Positions 23,868-37,119 of a stretch of 64,000 nucleotides of DNA are shown here, piece by piece. The position numbers and the translations under genes are program-made. The notes under the pieces were generated by a model that had not been told where the DNA came from, ran no database searches, and was given only the letters and a program-made list of their open reading frames with translations. Source of the stretch: Endomychus coccineus (Eukaryota; Arthropoda; Insecta; Coleoptera; Endomychidae); the NCBI GenBank assembly GCA_958510875.1, contig OY294068.1:35444297-35508296 (forward strand), in the 5' to 3' direction. Each line of letters opens with the position of its first letter. The first letter of the stretch is position 1.

Positions 23868-25529
23868 AAGAAAGAGTAATTTATCTAAGAATGAAATATT
23901 TTAACTCTTTATTAGAAACAATTAATTGGATAAATATTAGTCTTACTCATTATCACAAACTACAACGGTGCCATATTCATGTCACTGTGATTTCGCTGGG
24001 TAGGTATTAACTATTTAAAAAACCTCATAGTAACACGCACAAATAGAATAAACTAGGACCCACTTCATAGTTCAGGAAACATATGATCAGATTTAATCCT
24101 CAGCTACTTAGACTTTGTTTAAATATCGATAACAGCGGGTTTGATTATCGAATGGAACAACATTAATGCTGATATAATTTATTCTAGGTGAAGTAGCACT
24201 CTAATTATCAACCTACGCGTCTACTCATGAAATGATATAAGGTTCTTCATTTATACCACAAGAAAAATGAAGGAAACGTGCAAACTTGAAAGCTTAGATC
24301 CCGTTGTTGGTTTGCAATATTGCAATTGACTCCGATAATGATGTCGTCACAGCCCAGTCATAAGTCATAAGAATTTCAGTAAATTAGAAAGCCCTAATAT
24401 TGACATTTATCGTACTAGGAAATAAGAGTTGGAATAAGATAAGTTTTTCCCTTCACAAGTTTTGTTTAATTTGTCTCTTATAATAATCATTTAAGAACTT
24501 CCAATGCAAAGGCAGGGTCGTAGCTATAATTTAGGGTAGGCTAAAAAAAAGTAGTGGAAAGTATCGAGTGATTAGTAGGGTAACCAGTGAAGTAAAATAG
24601 GGGACATTTGGAAATGTGCAAAGGCAAATTTTTAAAAAATTTTCAAGGTCCTGCCAGCTCAAAATCAAGGTTCGTTATTTAGTTATTCAGCAATAAATCG
24701 ATGACAATTATTGATAGAAATAATGTTTATTCATGACGTAAACAAATAAAGTAAACATACAATGCGGTATATTTTTGGGTTTGAGATCTTAATTTAGGTA
24801 AATACATGCAATAAAGAATAAAGTGAATAATTATGTTTAGGGAAATGGTACACAATTCGATAAAATTGTGTGCCTGAACAGTGGATACCTGTACATAAAT
24901 ACATTTAAATCTAAAATAATTAGCTGTCCATACTGTAATGTACCGTGATATAAGTATAACTTATATTAGCTTGATCCAAGTTAACAAAACGTGGGTGTCT
25001 AAAAAAATCGACGTTAGATAGAACAGAATGTAATTTGAAAATAAAAGAACATATTACATATTCTATTTATTTTTACTGATCTGATGATCAGGCTGTAGTA
25101 TCAGTAAGTATTGTTTAACATTCTCATGGTCGCTTGGTCTAACATGCCAATCTTTGTTCTTGAGACCTTGATTACAACTACACTATCGCTAGTGAGTAGT
25201 CTAAACATGTTGGCGTTGGCATACGTACATGTCCACATCACAGAATTATATATATTCTGTGATTTGCAATCTGATGTCCTCGCTAGTTGGTGAAACACGC
25301 TACTCGCTACTACACACTGCTGAAATTTTTTAAAGAAAATTTTGACGATTTTATCAGGCCGCCCTGGAGCCCCCTGGCTACGGCTCTGTGCGGAGATGTA
25401 CTTGGAACATCTGGAACTGCTTCGTTATTTTTCAACCAATTGAAATTACATATAAATTATGATGTAAAACGTTAGGTCAAAATGAGTGCAAATCATTCAG
25501 ATCTAAGATTACAGTAATAAAGTTCTCAA
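23868..25529. other. Unassigned stretch
   Basis: AT-rich sequence without a credible gene. The mirrored short frames at 25101-25298 occupy both strands and show no domain. Confidence 0.3.
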
Positions 25530-26715
25530 CCTCTTCAGACCTGAGTATATTTAATCATTTGACAACAATTATACCATCCCAACTAACCACTTCCTCACCA
25601 AATCCCCTATCTTTATATTTTTTTCATTTCTTTTCACTAATGACTGTTAGTGCGAAAATAACTAGGTTTATATTCTTATAGTTCCAGCTTAAATGCCTTT
25701 CTCTTTCAACTTAATGATTAAAGAGTAACAAGAAAAATAGTTGTCAACAAATAGTTTCAGAAATCCTCTTTACCAAATGTAGTACTACACTAGATCCTTG
25801 CGAAAACTTGTGCTTTCCTCATCTCTTTTTCTGTTGATTTGTCCTGTTAAAATATATATAACTCACACTCCTGTCCACTTTTACCACATAAAACGGGTAT
25901 GGTTTGACTTTCACATATTGTTTTATGCCAATGGTATCATCTGTTGTCAGTTGAGGTTCAATCTTTAGCTCCAGGCATCTTTTTTTAATAGTTTCTATCA
26001 GTGGTCTGAATTTGTATAATTTATCCGTAGATTCGGGCAGTTTTTCTAAATTATTATGAAAATGAAGACAAGTTCTGAGTTGGAAGAAATGATCTTTTGA
26101 GATATCTTAACATTCTCCAAAAATGCATAATACTCTTAAAGATCTTTCTCAATACATCCGAAAAAGAGGAAACTTATTTAGGTATCCTATCATTATATGA
26201 AGAGCAATCAAAATTTCCATTTCAGATTTTTGGATGTTGGCCCAAAATTATCGGGGCTATTCTGTGGCGCATATATGTTTGTATATGTTCCATTTATTCA
26301 AACATGGACTCGGTTATATATCTCAAAAAATATTCAATGAGAAAAAGATGTTTAGTGATGCTAGTATTTTTATCTTGATGCCATTCCATGTCTGTAGTTT
26401 CAAGCAGTGTTCTGCCACTTTACATTTTATTTTTTACTGGTCGTTCAATGCTTATCAGTGGTTCTTCATCACTGCTGGAGTCTCTTACATCTTCATTATT
26501 GTCAGTGTTTCTAACTTGAGTTATCGTTTCAATCGTTTCATTTCTTGTAATAATGTCGGCACCTCGTCTCACACCAGTTGGAGAATCGAATTTTTCCAGC
26601 TCGTTCTCTACATCCTCGCTCCCGTCTATTTCCCCAATTTTGGTAAATCCCCATTTTCAAAAACATTTATAAGTTTCTCTATATTTGAATTATTTAGATA
26701 ATTTTTTTTTCAGCT
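25530..26715 (-). pseudogene. piggyBac-like transposase relic (first)
   Basis: Reading the minus strand across several frames gives a recognisable piggyBac (PGBD-type) transposase: an acidic N-terminal start near 26710, then EILIALHIMIGYLNKFPLFRMY (26220-26150), DHFFQLRTCLHFHNNLEK (about 26100), STDKLYKFRPLIETIKKRCL (about 26010), and TTDDTIGIKQYVKVKPYP near 25930, where an internal deletion removes the usual catalytic-Asp to FKG stretch. Many stops and frameshifts are present. The two longish + frames here (26097-26378, 26234-26701) are antisense shadows. Confidence 0.8.
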
Positions 26716-28053
26716 TATCCATTCTATAAATATGAACGGAAAATTTTGATTTCTGCAATGAATAATAAAAAATATTATGTCATTTTATACCATATGTTCA
26801 TGGTAGCGTACAAGCAGAAGCAATCATTGAAACCGTTTGGTATATTGAGTAAGAAAATACTCAAATCGCCTCAAATATTATTTGGAACTACTATTAGATC
26901 ATGTTTTGATATTTTATAAATAATTTTTTTTATCAAATATTACATTTTAAGCTCATACACGACCCTCTAAATTCTTATTTTTTGAGTTTTCGTTATCTAA
27001 CGTCACTTTTCTCTAAAACTCTAGAAAATTTTTATTAAAAAAAATCGCTATGGACTAACAACATGTATGGTCAATTTTTGCGCTAGGTTTCATTACTCTA
27101 TCTTGATTTGGGACCGATAAAAAAATTATCAAAGCTCTACTCTATTTTTGAATTCGAGGCCCAAAAGAGCCCCAACGCGCATGCGTAGTATGTGTCAAAT
27201 TGTTCATTTTGATAAAATCTACAACTTTCATACTAAACTTTTTTCGATTAGAGTTGTTCTTTTCAAAATATGAAAAAAAACCTCAATTTCAAAACAGTTT
27301 TTCGCAACTGGGAGGGATCAGAAGGGACTTGGCCCCCCAATAGTGTCAGGGTTCAAATCCAAATCCAAAATTAATGGTCTGTAGATTAAAAGGCATCACG
27401 TTCAAACACGATTCAAATCATGTAAACAACGAATAGGTCATTCACATCTCGACTATTAGTCTGAGATTCACATTATACATATCATTAAATTATACTTAGA
27501 TAACAAGCATAACGTCGAAGCAATGAGTGTAGACAAATAATGTGTTGAAATTGGAGCATTCGTAATATTCGTATTACAAATTATGTTTTATTCTCTTACA
27601 GGTTAGAATAACTATTTTAAACTCGTTAAAAACAGAAGTTTATAGGAGTACATATTCCCACTTCACCGTTTTGTTGAAATATCGAATGTACGAGTATCAT
27701 TTGATTTCATTGAACGTTGAGTTTGACTGATATTTCGGTTACTTTTACTTCGGATAATAAAGTTATATTCAATTCTCATGTCATCAGGTTTTCCCGGAAA
27801 CTAGTGCGTTATCAATTTACCTAAGAAGAAACACACCTACTCGAGAAACTCTGATGAATCATGAAAGTACACCAATCTGAAAATCATCTTGATAATATGC
27901 AATCTATAGTTCTCTCATGGATGATGGACGGTGTGAGATTTTAGATAGCTGCTAATTCTCTACCTGACCGGTTAAATGTACGGACGCAAGTTGCTGAGGA
28001 ATATACAATAGAATAGAGTAGACCTTGAAGTAATTGAATGATCATATATCAAT
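26716..28053. other. Upstream region of exon 3, no gene recognised
   Basis: No coding frame or RNA gene recognised. The part at 26930-27320 has the low-complexity look of a MITE interior but I could not define its ends. Confidence 0.3.
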
Positions 28054-28207
28054 ATGGCTAGTTTCGTGATTGGAGGAGTGGCTAGTGTCGCAAGCTGTGT
28101 ATCGTGTGTGTGTTGTTTTTTCTGTCTAATGGGATTATATAGGAAGTGTTTGAGACACAGACAGGAAGCAGAACAACATGTCATTGTTAATAGACTTCAT
28201 TACGAAA
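28054..28207 (+). CDS. Alternative first exon 3 (Cys-rich membrane anchor)
   Basis: ATG at 28054 opens 51 codons plus one base, ending GAAA|GTAAGT (donor at 28208). After a small neutral start there is a hydrophobic, Cys-rich segment (SCVSCVCCFFCLMGLY) followed by a basic stretch (RKCLRHRQ). Cysteines at the inner membrane face could be palmitoylated (inference). Joining to 61974 gives ACT and keeps the frame. Its Cys-rich hydrophobic segment resembles exon 4 in composition. No known family recognised; the call rests on the common exon layout. Confidence 0.65.
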
Positions 28208-29839
28208 GTAAGTTTTTTATTTAGTCAGTCATAAATATTCAAGTACAAGGAAATACTTTGACGTTTCATCCTGTATGTTTTCAATCTCAAACAGAACATT
28301 CTTAGAAGAGAGTAAGTGACGTCTTATGAATAATATACGTACGTAGCACATTAGACTAGGCTAGGCATTACCAAAAAATCCCCACACAATAACTTCTCAA
28401 TTTATCTTTATTGTGTAATTTTAATTTTGAGGCCAGTGTTGCCGATGTGAGTAAGGATAATGTATTTTCTGACACAGTATATGAACCCTACCAGTTCAGT
28501 CAATGAAGCCGAAAAAGGTATCATTTTTTCCAGTTAAAGGATTTTTATGAAATTTGGCGTTTGGGTTCCTGAAGGGTCAAGGATGGGAGGTGTTTCGAAT
28601 CAGAAAGCCCCACTCAAAATAATTGAGAAGTTATTGAGTAAACTGTTCAAACCTATAAAGAAGTTGTCGAGTAGGAAAGAAATGGCATAGGTACATGGAT
28701 TTTCAGGTCCATAATGCAACTTTTTCACCCTAATAATTTTTGGAGAAATGCACTCCTTTCGAGCTATAGCCTTTTTAGAAAGAAATGAGTGGGGGCTAAG
28801 AAACTATATAAAAATGTAAATATGCAAAAATGAATGAATGTAAAAGATATTGTTGCTACCATGGATGATATGTGTTCGATAGATATAATGTGTGGCATAA
28901 AATATATATCTTTTTAACAGGCGATTAAAAAACATGTAGATTAATTGTAACATGTAGATTAATTCTAAATATAACAGATTTTCCGGAAATAGAATAAAAC
29001 ATTTTCCTTCAAACCACAACTTTTTTTTTTTCAAAACGAACTCACACATGACATATGTTTCCTTAAAAAAAAATTGGGGTGGCTCGCAGGTAAAGGGTTG
29101 AAGGAAAATATTTTATTTTGTTACCAGAAAATGTGTAATATTTGAAATCAATTTACGTGTTTCAGCGGTTTTTTTTAAGTTGCCTGTTAAAAATATATGA
29201 ATTTTATTCTTAGCTATTTCTATAATGTTATTTAGTTTGTAACAGTAGAGTTTGATTTTCAAGGAAAATATCTGATAATCAAATAGTTATATACATAGTT
29301 ATCCGACATGAGCTTGCAGTCAAGAAAATGCATCTCAGTCTTAATAAAATTCATCTTTTTTTTCATTATTTTATCCATTTCAACGAAGACATCACCACTT
29401 TGCAGATAAAAATGTCTGAAGTAAAGAAAATATCATCAACATTTTTCAGACTGTACAATTTAATTTCTGTTCTGAGTCATATTTTGTAAATGATTTTCTT
29501 ATCATTTTTATAACTACACCTAGAAATTGATCATTGTGAATATGAAAAGATTAAAACCCGTTAAGGATTGAATTATTTGTTTTAATGTTTTCTAATTTGA
29601 CACCTAATTCTGCCATTTTAAATGATTTGATGTCACTTTCGAGAAAAATACTGTTGCCATATCGCAATTCTAGTTCACTCCACATGGTACTTTCATCATT
29701 TAAAGAATAAAAGATTTGCAATATTTTTAACGTTTGTTGACTAGAACATAGCCTTATTATACATTATTCTGTATGAACAATTATATTAAATTCCTACTTC
29801 ACATTTTGAACACATAGTTCTCATAATTGACTAGCAGCC
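28208..29839. other. Intron or intergenic stretch
   Basis: AT-rich. The minus frame at 28804-29049 lies in T- and A-rich sequence without a known domain. No gene recognised. Confidence 0.3.
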
Positions 29840-30300
29840 TTCATCAGCGCATCTTCTTTTGTTTTTGTTATATAGGCACCACATATTGTAGCCAAATTTT
29901 ATTGGCCTTTTATGAACTGCAATGCCGCCCGTAATATAATATTTCATCATTCATTCGGCTTAATTTATGTGTTCCTCAGGTACGAAATGTTCTTGGAAAT
30001 AGTTTTCAACTTGTCCATAAACGGGCTAATCTTTGTTGCTTTGTCACTTTTCTCTAATTTGTCATTATCAGAACAATGTAGATATCTCATCATCGCAATA
30101 AATCAATCTCTTCTCATTGCATTGTTAACTACTGTATTTTTTATATCCACTTCTCTGTCTCAAGAATGTTTCTTGTCTGCCTACAGACTAATGGTAATAA
30201 TGCTAATAATGCTAATAGCGTGGAAAGAGGTGAAATTATACTCTAGGTCACGTGAAAGATTATTTGATATCTGTTATGGAATGGTCTGTCACACTCATTA
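29840..30300 (-). pseudogene. piggyBac-like transposase relic (second)
   Basis: Minus-strand pieces read NNAMRRD.FIAMMRYLHCSD then KATKISPFMDKLKTISKNI (30135-29985), a broken Y[FY]GRH segment, and KRPIKFGYNMWC (about 29905-29875): the central piggyBac transposase region of the PGBD3 type. It differs in sequence from the first relic, so it is a separate family or lineage. The 160-codon + frame over it is an antisense shadow. Confidence 0.78.
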
Positions 30301-30879
30301 TGTGACTCTCAATGTATCAGCTGTCTACTGCCATGTAAATGTCACCTGTCTTGTTGGGAGTTATGTGAGGTCTGTCAAATGCAATCTGAATTGAGATAAT
30401 GATCCACTGATCAATGGAACTGTCTGTCATGTAAATTGAATATGATTATATTAGCTGTAGTAAACGTCAAAATATATCACATCCCTAGTTACCCCGTTTG
30501 AGATTCAGCTTCGAAAAATCTGTTCTTAGCGAGAGCCTGCGTCATATATGGATGGTACAGCCTAAGTTTCAACCCGGTCGGCTTTATAGATTTCGTGATG
30601 AGTGGTGAGCGAATGAGTGGTATTTGCTTTTTATATATACATAGATAGTACTACGAGAATTTTTTTGAATAACAAGATATTTGAGAGATATAACTCATAA
30701 TTGTGTTACTTGTTATTCATAGATTATTATTTTATACATAAGTATTCACTATAAATAGAATATAATCATGTGATTCGAATTCAAGTGAAGTCGTGTCGTC
30801 ATTTCACAGTGTGGGAAACACGTGCTATACAAAGTTTCCATCAAGAGTATCTCCTCACAATAATTGTTGTTTATCATCA
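30301..30879. other. Unassigned stretch
   Basis: Nothing recognised. Confidence 0.3.
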
Positions 30880-31310
30880 GGAGCTGGCCTTTTTCTGAGG
30901 TGCCCATATGCCCTTTGCGGTTGGATGAATGGAGATAATGGATGAATAATTTTGAAGGGTCGTTCCACTGTGGTAAAAGAAACTAACCTGCGCCTTGAAG
31001 AAGTGCGGCGGGGAGTGAGTTTAAACTCAAATGGAATCACTGAACCGCATTGTTCTACTCAATTTTGAAGAAACGTAATAATTCTCCAATCTCAATGGTG
31101 AACAAATTATGACTAGGCTCTTGAAATGTACCTCCCTTTAATAAAAGAACGGAATTTCCTTACCCGGATCAGCAAATAATGTGAATTAATGAATCATCAC
31201 ATAAATTTTCCAAAATTGAGTTGAACAAAGGAGCTCAGTGATTCCGCTCCACTCCTGAAAGTCCCCTCAAAATTATTCATTGATTGTCCTCATAACTTTT
31301 ACGTTTTGTC
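30880..31310. mobile_element. Probable foldback element
   Basis: GATGAATAATTTTGAAGGG near 30940 and GGAATCACTGA near 31032 recur in inverse near 31268 and 31235 respectively, with intervening similarity. Ends and target duplication are not defined. Confidence 0.5.
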
Positions 31311-31690
31311 CATTCTAAAACCATCTATCAGGAATATAAAAAAATCTTCTGGTAAAACCTACTTCATTTTTGACGATCTATCAGAATCTGCAATAAAAAG
31401 TAGGGGTCCCATTTACTGTTTTAAAGTTGTCGCCCTCCCACATCCCAAGGGGAGTGGGCCAGGAAAAGTTTTGAAAAATGAGATGGCCCCTAGCAATCAT
31501 GAAACTTTTGTCAAGGATGATGAATAAAACTTTATTCAGATTGTTGAAAAGGTTGATATTTGTGGCTAAAATGATAGATTGGTCAGGAATTACCCAACAA
31601 TAATTTTAAGTTCAGTATCTGAGAATGAAAAATTCAACACAAATAGAATTATTATGAATTTGTAAAGCTCGAATTCAGTAGGTCTCGATG
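31311..31690. other. Unassigned stretch
   Basis: Contains a 73-codon + frame (31306-31527) with no known domain; probably not a gene. Confidence 0.25.
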
Positions 31691-33175
31691 ACATAAGCAG
31701 TAATATGTTAAAGTGTACGGTCGAGTTCATAGTTGTGCCCATTACTAATCTGGTAAACTTATCCATGCTAGAGGGAATTTTCCAGAGGTTTTAAAAACGG
31801 CTAAAGTTATACCACTATTTTAAAAGGGTAGCATGAAACCAGTTGAAAAGTCCCGTCCTGTTATCTACTTGGTCCAAGTTTTGTTGTAGCTTCTAGAATA
31901 ACGAGCTATGGAATAGTGTTAAGTTTTCAACACGGTTTTCGGAAGAATAGATCTAAGCAGCCCGCCATAATGAATTTTATGGAAAAGTTATATGAGTAAC
32001 AAAAAAAGCTGTGAAGTGTTCATGGATCAGAGGAAGGCATTCGATCTTGTTGATGACAGTTTACTCCTTACTAAATTGTCTAGATATGATTTTGAGTGGA
32101 ATCTGTATCAGTGAGTTTCATCGTATTTGTGTGATCGTTATCAGGTTGTTTATTGAAACTGATGGTATCAAATCCAATTGAATAAAGGTTGTAAATGATG
32201 TACCTCAAGGGTCTCTACTTGAACCCCTTCTCTCCTTATTTGTTAACGATTTACCATTAGCACTGAAGCAAGGGAGTCTGGCAATGGATGTTTGCGGATG
32301 ATAATTCAATTCTAAGCATCGGATCTGACGCACGCGTGTTTATAAACAATACCCAAAATAGTCTGAATGCCTGCGTAGAATGTTTTCCTGCGAATCAACT
32401 CCTTCTGAATATCACAAGAACAGTTTTCATCTATTTTACACTTCGAGCGATAAATTACAATGAGAATTGTCTCCTAAAAATTATCGGACATTCTTTGAGA
32501 CACGTTGACAATGAAGTTTTCTGGGACTGTGTTACTGTGTATTGGGATGCACCTCGGGATGCACATATTGACATGTTATGTAGCTGATTGTCAACCATGT
32601 GCAATGCTTTGACGAGGTTGCATAGTCTTACAAGTAGATGTATACTACTTATATCCTATTATTATGCGCAGCTCTATTTAAGATGCTCTTATGGCATCAT
32701 CTTCTGGTGATCTGCATCGGACCGAGTCTTCATAATGCAGATGTTTGCAGGGAGAAATATACTAGGACCACATAGAAGAACCTCATGTAGAGACATCTTC
32801 CGACAATTGCAAATACTACCCATTCCATGTGTATCTACGAAACTACTTTTGACATATATCGGAAAATAAATGATGGCTTGTTCACCCGTAATGATTTAAA
32901 TCATACTATTCTTACTAGAGACCGAGCAGACCTGTTGATACCTCAGCATAGGATGCCTTTGTATGCTGAAAGTTCGCAATATATGGATATAAAGATGTAC
33001 AACAAACTTCCGCAGTCGCCCAGAGATAAATATAATTTAAACCAGTTTAAAAAGAAAATTCGTGAGCTTTTGCGAAATCATGTATATTACAGTGTTTCTG
33101 AGTACTTGGCATCTATGATAAGAGATGATGGAAAAAGTTTTGCTCCTTTAATTTTAATTTTTTATATTCATTAAT
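31690..33175 (+). pseudogene. Non-LTR retrotransposon RT relic (first)
   Basis: Spread over several frames: QHGFRKNRS (about 31930), a motif A region with KAFD-type sequence (about 32040), VPQGS-type text (about 32200), FADDNSILS (32291, motif C) and a C-terminal region YNKLPQSPRDKYNLNQFKKK ending HVYYSVSEYL (32998-33110). This order is that of the Jockey/CR1/R1-type RT and its C-terminal tail. Frameshifts and stops are numerous. The frames at 32288-32587 and 32827-33174 are pieces of it. Confidence 0.8.
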
Positions 33176-34039
33176 AATTTTATAGTAGAAACTGGGTTAT
33201 AATTATATATCATTTTTCTTTCTTCTTCTTTTCTCTCTTACTTGTCGCATCAAAATACGTGTTTATTTATGCATTTATTCATTTATTCATTTGCATACCT
33301 GTATATTTCCTGACTTGTTTTATAACCATGTTGTACCATTGGTCTTACGGACAATCTTATACATTAATAGCGTAGTGTACCAGTTCGATAGACAAAGTAC
33401 AGAGGGTAGGGTGGTGGTTGAGGTATCGTACCAAAGGAGCTAGGCAATTTAAAAAAGATATTTCATTTGGCTAGGATGAGCCACTGAAAAATAGGGAAAA
33501 ATGCGCAACTTTCAAAACTGAGAAGCACGGCGGATAGGTCGCCAGGTCGCCGTAACTGTCGGGGGGCCGGGGTACGCCTAGTAAATTATTAGTATTATTA
33601 TTACTCTATTCTAGCATGCAGGCACGTTGGATCGTAGTAAGGGGTAGCAATAGAAACATTCGGTAAGAATGGAGTTCATAGGCCTATTCTTTGATATACG
33701 GAGACCATGGATAATCTCCGTTCCAAAGTTTCCTCTAATAATTTCCGACAGCTCGTGTTGTGAAAAATCTGTTTCTTGCCGCCAACATTCTTAGGTGACG
33801 ATCTCTAATCACTGTAGGACGTACTTATACGCGGGGACGCCCATAAACAGCTTCTTCAGACCACCTGACCCGTTGTCACGTCTATGCGGCTGGCAATTTC
33901 CCTAAGAGAAAATATAGGAACGAAAAAGCAGGGTAGTCATTTATTCATTTTAGCAACAATTGATTCAAAACATGCATTTGTTTTACATAGAAATTACAAA
34001 AAATACCATAAACTTCTGAAAGGAAATTCATCAATGTAG
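33176..34039. other. Unassigned stretch
   Basis: No gene recognised. GC content rises locally around 33520-33580. Confidence 0.3.
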
Positions 34040-34530
34040 TGCAGTCAAATGAGTATGGGACCCGTAAATTCTTGGGAAACGGATCGATTTTGATTCAGAA
34101 TGTCATCAGAAAAAAAGTTGACTACAAATAAAGTTGCGCGAATTATTTATATTGTTTATAAACAATAAATAAACAATTTAATTAGCTCGTTTTTGAGATT
34201 ACTAAAAATTTAAAAAAATGCAAAATTTGACCGTTTTTGATTGAATGAAGACTATTTTTTATTATAAGCAATTTATTTATTTACAAAATAGATGAATTCG
34301 ACCAAATCTCCGACTTTAGGGTCGTTTTCGGATAATTTTGGTATTCTGAGTTCGATTTTATCGTCAATAAAATAAAATAAAAAGGTCAAATTTTCCATTT
34401 TTTAGAAATTTTGCGAAATTTTCAACTTTTTCTCTGATGACATTCTGAAGAGAATGTTTTGTCCCATCAACATCGATCCATTTCCCAAAGATTTACGGAC
34501 TTGACCTATTTTTATACTCATTTGACTGCA
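34040..34530. mobile_element. MITE with 17-bp perfect inverted ends
   Basis: Ends are TGCAGTCAAATGAGTAT (34040) and its exact inverse (to 34530), with imperfect inverted similarity further in (GGGAAAYGGATCGAT; TCTGATGACATTCTGAA against its inverse). Non-coding, 491 bp. No clear target duplication seen. Confidence 0.82.
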
Positions 34531-35149
34531 TTAATGATCTAACTAACAAGTAAAATTATAATATGTTAATTTTAAATTGCCGTGCTTTACCCGATTTTGT
34601 TAGGTACTCCACGAATCCGGGAATCGGTGAATAAGGAAAGTAATTTGAGTTTCGTGAAACGCAATTGCATGATATAATTCTTGGAAGGTTGAACGATGTC
34701 AACCGACTTATCATTCCGCTGTTACAGCAAATGCACAACATCGACTAAACATTCTTATCCCTATCGTTATCGTCTAAATTCATTATAAGAATAGATTTTC
34801 AGCCAATTCTTATTCATCTTATTTTCTCGAAATATTATCATTTTCATTGCGGGTTCATATCGAATCTAAAATCAAAAAACTTTTGATATATGAACTTAAT
34901 CCATTTTATCGTTTTGACGACTCGGGCAAATTTTTTTCAATTTTTAAGGCAATCGACAATTTCTATAAAACAAAAATAGAACCCTAGTCAATATATATAT
35001 ATTCATAAGATGGATGACGGATTTTCGAATATTTATAACTGCTACTAGAAATATTGAAGTTTGAAAACTTTAAGCTTCCAGTCTTGATAACATTTGCTAG
35101 AAACTTTGGTTTTATGAATTTACAAAATTTGGAAGTAATAAGTAGGAAA

Positions 35150-35290
35150 TAATGAGCCTTACTCACTAAAAATACTATTAAAGTACCTTTCAGATATACC
35201 AAGTAGCCATCATAAGAGTAAACTGTAAAGTTTACTCTGATGATGAAGGTTAATTGGTAGCTGAAAAGTCTTATAGTCTGTCCATAGTTG
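35150..35290. repeat. Head-to-head hammerhead-like relics, family F
   Basis: Minus strand near 35222-35165: CUUAUGAUGGCUAC...CUGAAAGGUACUUU. Plus strand near 35235-35270: CUCUGAUGAUG...GCUGAAAAGUC. A third relative at 37755-37800 reads CUGAUGAUGGCUAC...GGUAGCUUAAAAGUACU. Together they suggest an ancestral CUGAUGA / stem II / GAAA / AAGUACUU motif at a PLE end. Each present copy is damaged. Confidence 0.4.
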
Positions 35291-36609
35291 TGAACTCTGT
35301 TAGTGTATTATAATTTGAGATGTTGAGCGTAAACAATTTTTAGAACCACAATGAAAAAATCTAACAATGCAAATATCGTTATATTGTTCAACATTTTGAA
35401 TTGAAATTCGGAGAAATCGGAAAATATATATCGTATTCAGACTGCGAATTACTAATTTTCATCCAAACATTAGTTACGTCGAAATTTAAAAACAATCCGG
35501 AAATGACCCCCTTATAATCAGGCTCTTCTTGTCTGATTTGATGGCATATTTTGTTGTCAAAGTCCCAAAATTCAAATATGGGTCGAATAGCTGTTGCCGA
35601 GGCTTGTGCGTTGTTGCAGATACCAAAACCTCCGGTAAAAGGGCCAGCGTCGATTTGCTCAACGCCGGGGAAATTTTTCAAAAGGTCTGAGTTGCTCGAT
35701 CGGGAACACCCTAATGAACGTGGGCAGTGGCGAGCAAAGGCATGTCGTATTGGGGTGGCAAAAAATATAAACTGGTATAATTGATATTAAAATGAGAAAA
35801 AACTGTTCTCAAAATTTTGTTGACCAGGGTGACTGTGAAAAATTTTATTCGATTTATAATTTTTTCAAAATTTTGTTGAATGATAAATGTTTTTTAGGAA
35901 CATTGGGGTTGCAAATGCACGCCACTGAACGTGGGTCAAGTAATTAATACTATAGGTGCCTGTTTTTATTTTGGATGGAATAAGGAATATTTTATTATTA
36001 TTATTATGCTCGTTATCGAAGTTGCATATTTGGAAATAAACATACCGTTTATAGGATTCGAAAACAACATATGATTTTTTTTAAATATTTTATGACTTGA
36101 TTACTTCGCCAGGGTATATCATCCGATGAATTTTTTATTTTGGATGGAATAAGGAATATTTTATTTCTAAAATGAGTAGTTTTGAGATATATAGTGAAAA
36201 AGGCAAAAGTTGCTAGTTGTGCAAAATACCAAGTTCGGACTTGATCATATCGCAAAATGTGAGAAAAAGGCGTGGCGATGTCCAAAGACCTTTGGAAAAA
36301 ACAAAGTGTAGTGATGGAAAACCCCTTTTTACAGTACAACCATTCTATCGAAGAAGATAAAATAGCTTACAGCTATAATTAGTAGCAATGTATGCAGAAC
36401 AAAAGCTGTTCACAATTTATGGGAGGAACTCTTTAAGACAATTGGACGAAGATTCATTTGACAAGTTAAAAAACAGTGCTATTAAGAAAATAAGAAAACA
36501 CATTCACCATGCAGGTCGTTCTTTATAATCGGCGTTACCGAAGTCACTACTGGAAATGCATTAAGTTCATGTGATTAATTTAAAAACTAATAAAGACGAA
36601 GACTTTTGT

Positions 36610-36705
36610 TTCATTTTAATGAACGAACAGAAACACGAGTAATCGAAATTGTAATACATTAATATCTTAAGTATATGAATATGTATCAAGAAGCCACTGC
36701 ATATA
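36610..36705 (-). mobile_element. PLE 3'-UTR fragment, family A
   Basis: The minus strand matches the 3' untranslated part of the PLE at 46.6 kb (GCAGTGG.TTCTTGATACAT, then ATTACTCGTGTTTCTGTTCG). The hammerhead end is not included. Confidence 0.65.
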
Positions 36706-36810
36706 ATTTTGATGAATAATTCAATATATGCATGGTAACAAGATACTCAAGATGCTATCTTGTTTCTGTATGAAATCATTGATATCTCGAAGTATTCGTC
36801 ATACATTTCT

Positions 36811-37105
36811 GACAATGACCTTTCTTTCTACAACTTGTAGGCCGCTCAATTGCCATAATTTTTTACAGATTTCATAATATTGCTTTTTCATCTTACATAT
36901 CAGTGAAGCAACATAAACAGTCTGACAATAGCACTATAAGTACCAATTGAATTGAAAATTATCGTCAAAGTTCTTTCAATCTTGACCATCAACTTAAAAA
37001 CTTGAAGCAATGTTAATGGTGATTTCAAAACCGTATTTTTCTGAGCTGTGTGTAGACATATCAAAGTGTTCATAATCGTAGACATACATTTGGAGATAAA
37101 CTATC
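36811..37105 (+). repeat. Local duplication upstream of exon 4, unit 1
   Basis: Diverged direct copy of 37120-37420 (TGACCTTTCTTTCTACAAC; GAAGCAACATMAACAGTCTG; CACTATAAGTACCAATTGAA). The antisense frames in both units have the same translation in part, because of the duplication. Confidence 0.8.
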
Positions 37106-37119
37106 GTTTTCGTCACACA

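Larger units (their letters stand above)
34531..36810. other. Unassigned region with short repeats
   Basis: Holds an inverted hairpin pair at 35150-35290 (listed separately), a pair of frames at 35388-35784 overlapping on opposite strands with no recognised domain, and TTTATTTTGGATGGAATAAGGAATATTTTATT-type repeats near 35965 and 36133. About 36030-36130 is a diverged copy of the sequence upstream of exon 4 (37400-37500). A PLE 3'-UTR fragment lies at 36610-36705. Confidence 0.4.

Noticed and set aside
25079..25100. CTGATGA-containing sequence as a hammerhead
   Set aside because: It is a simple local palindrome with no following stem II or GAAA.
26097..26701. Two overlapping + frames of 93 and 155 codons
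   Set aside because: Antisense to the other piggyBac relic, whose family text is clear on the minus strand.
28272..28310. ATG..GTAAGT with phase 1 shortly after exon 3, as another first exon
   Set aside because: The 12-codon product has no hydrophobic segment, so it does not share the array design.
29912..30394. 160-codon + frame, partly hydrophobic, resembling a membrane protein
   Set aside because: It is antisense to a recognisable piggyBac transposase relic on the minus strand; the hydrophobicity follows from the complementary codons.
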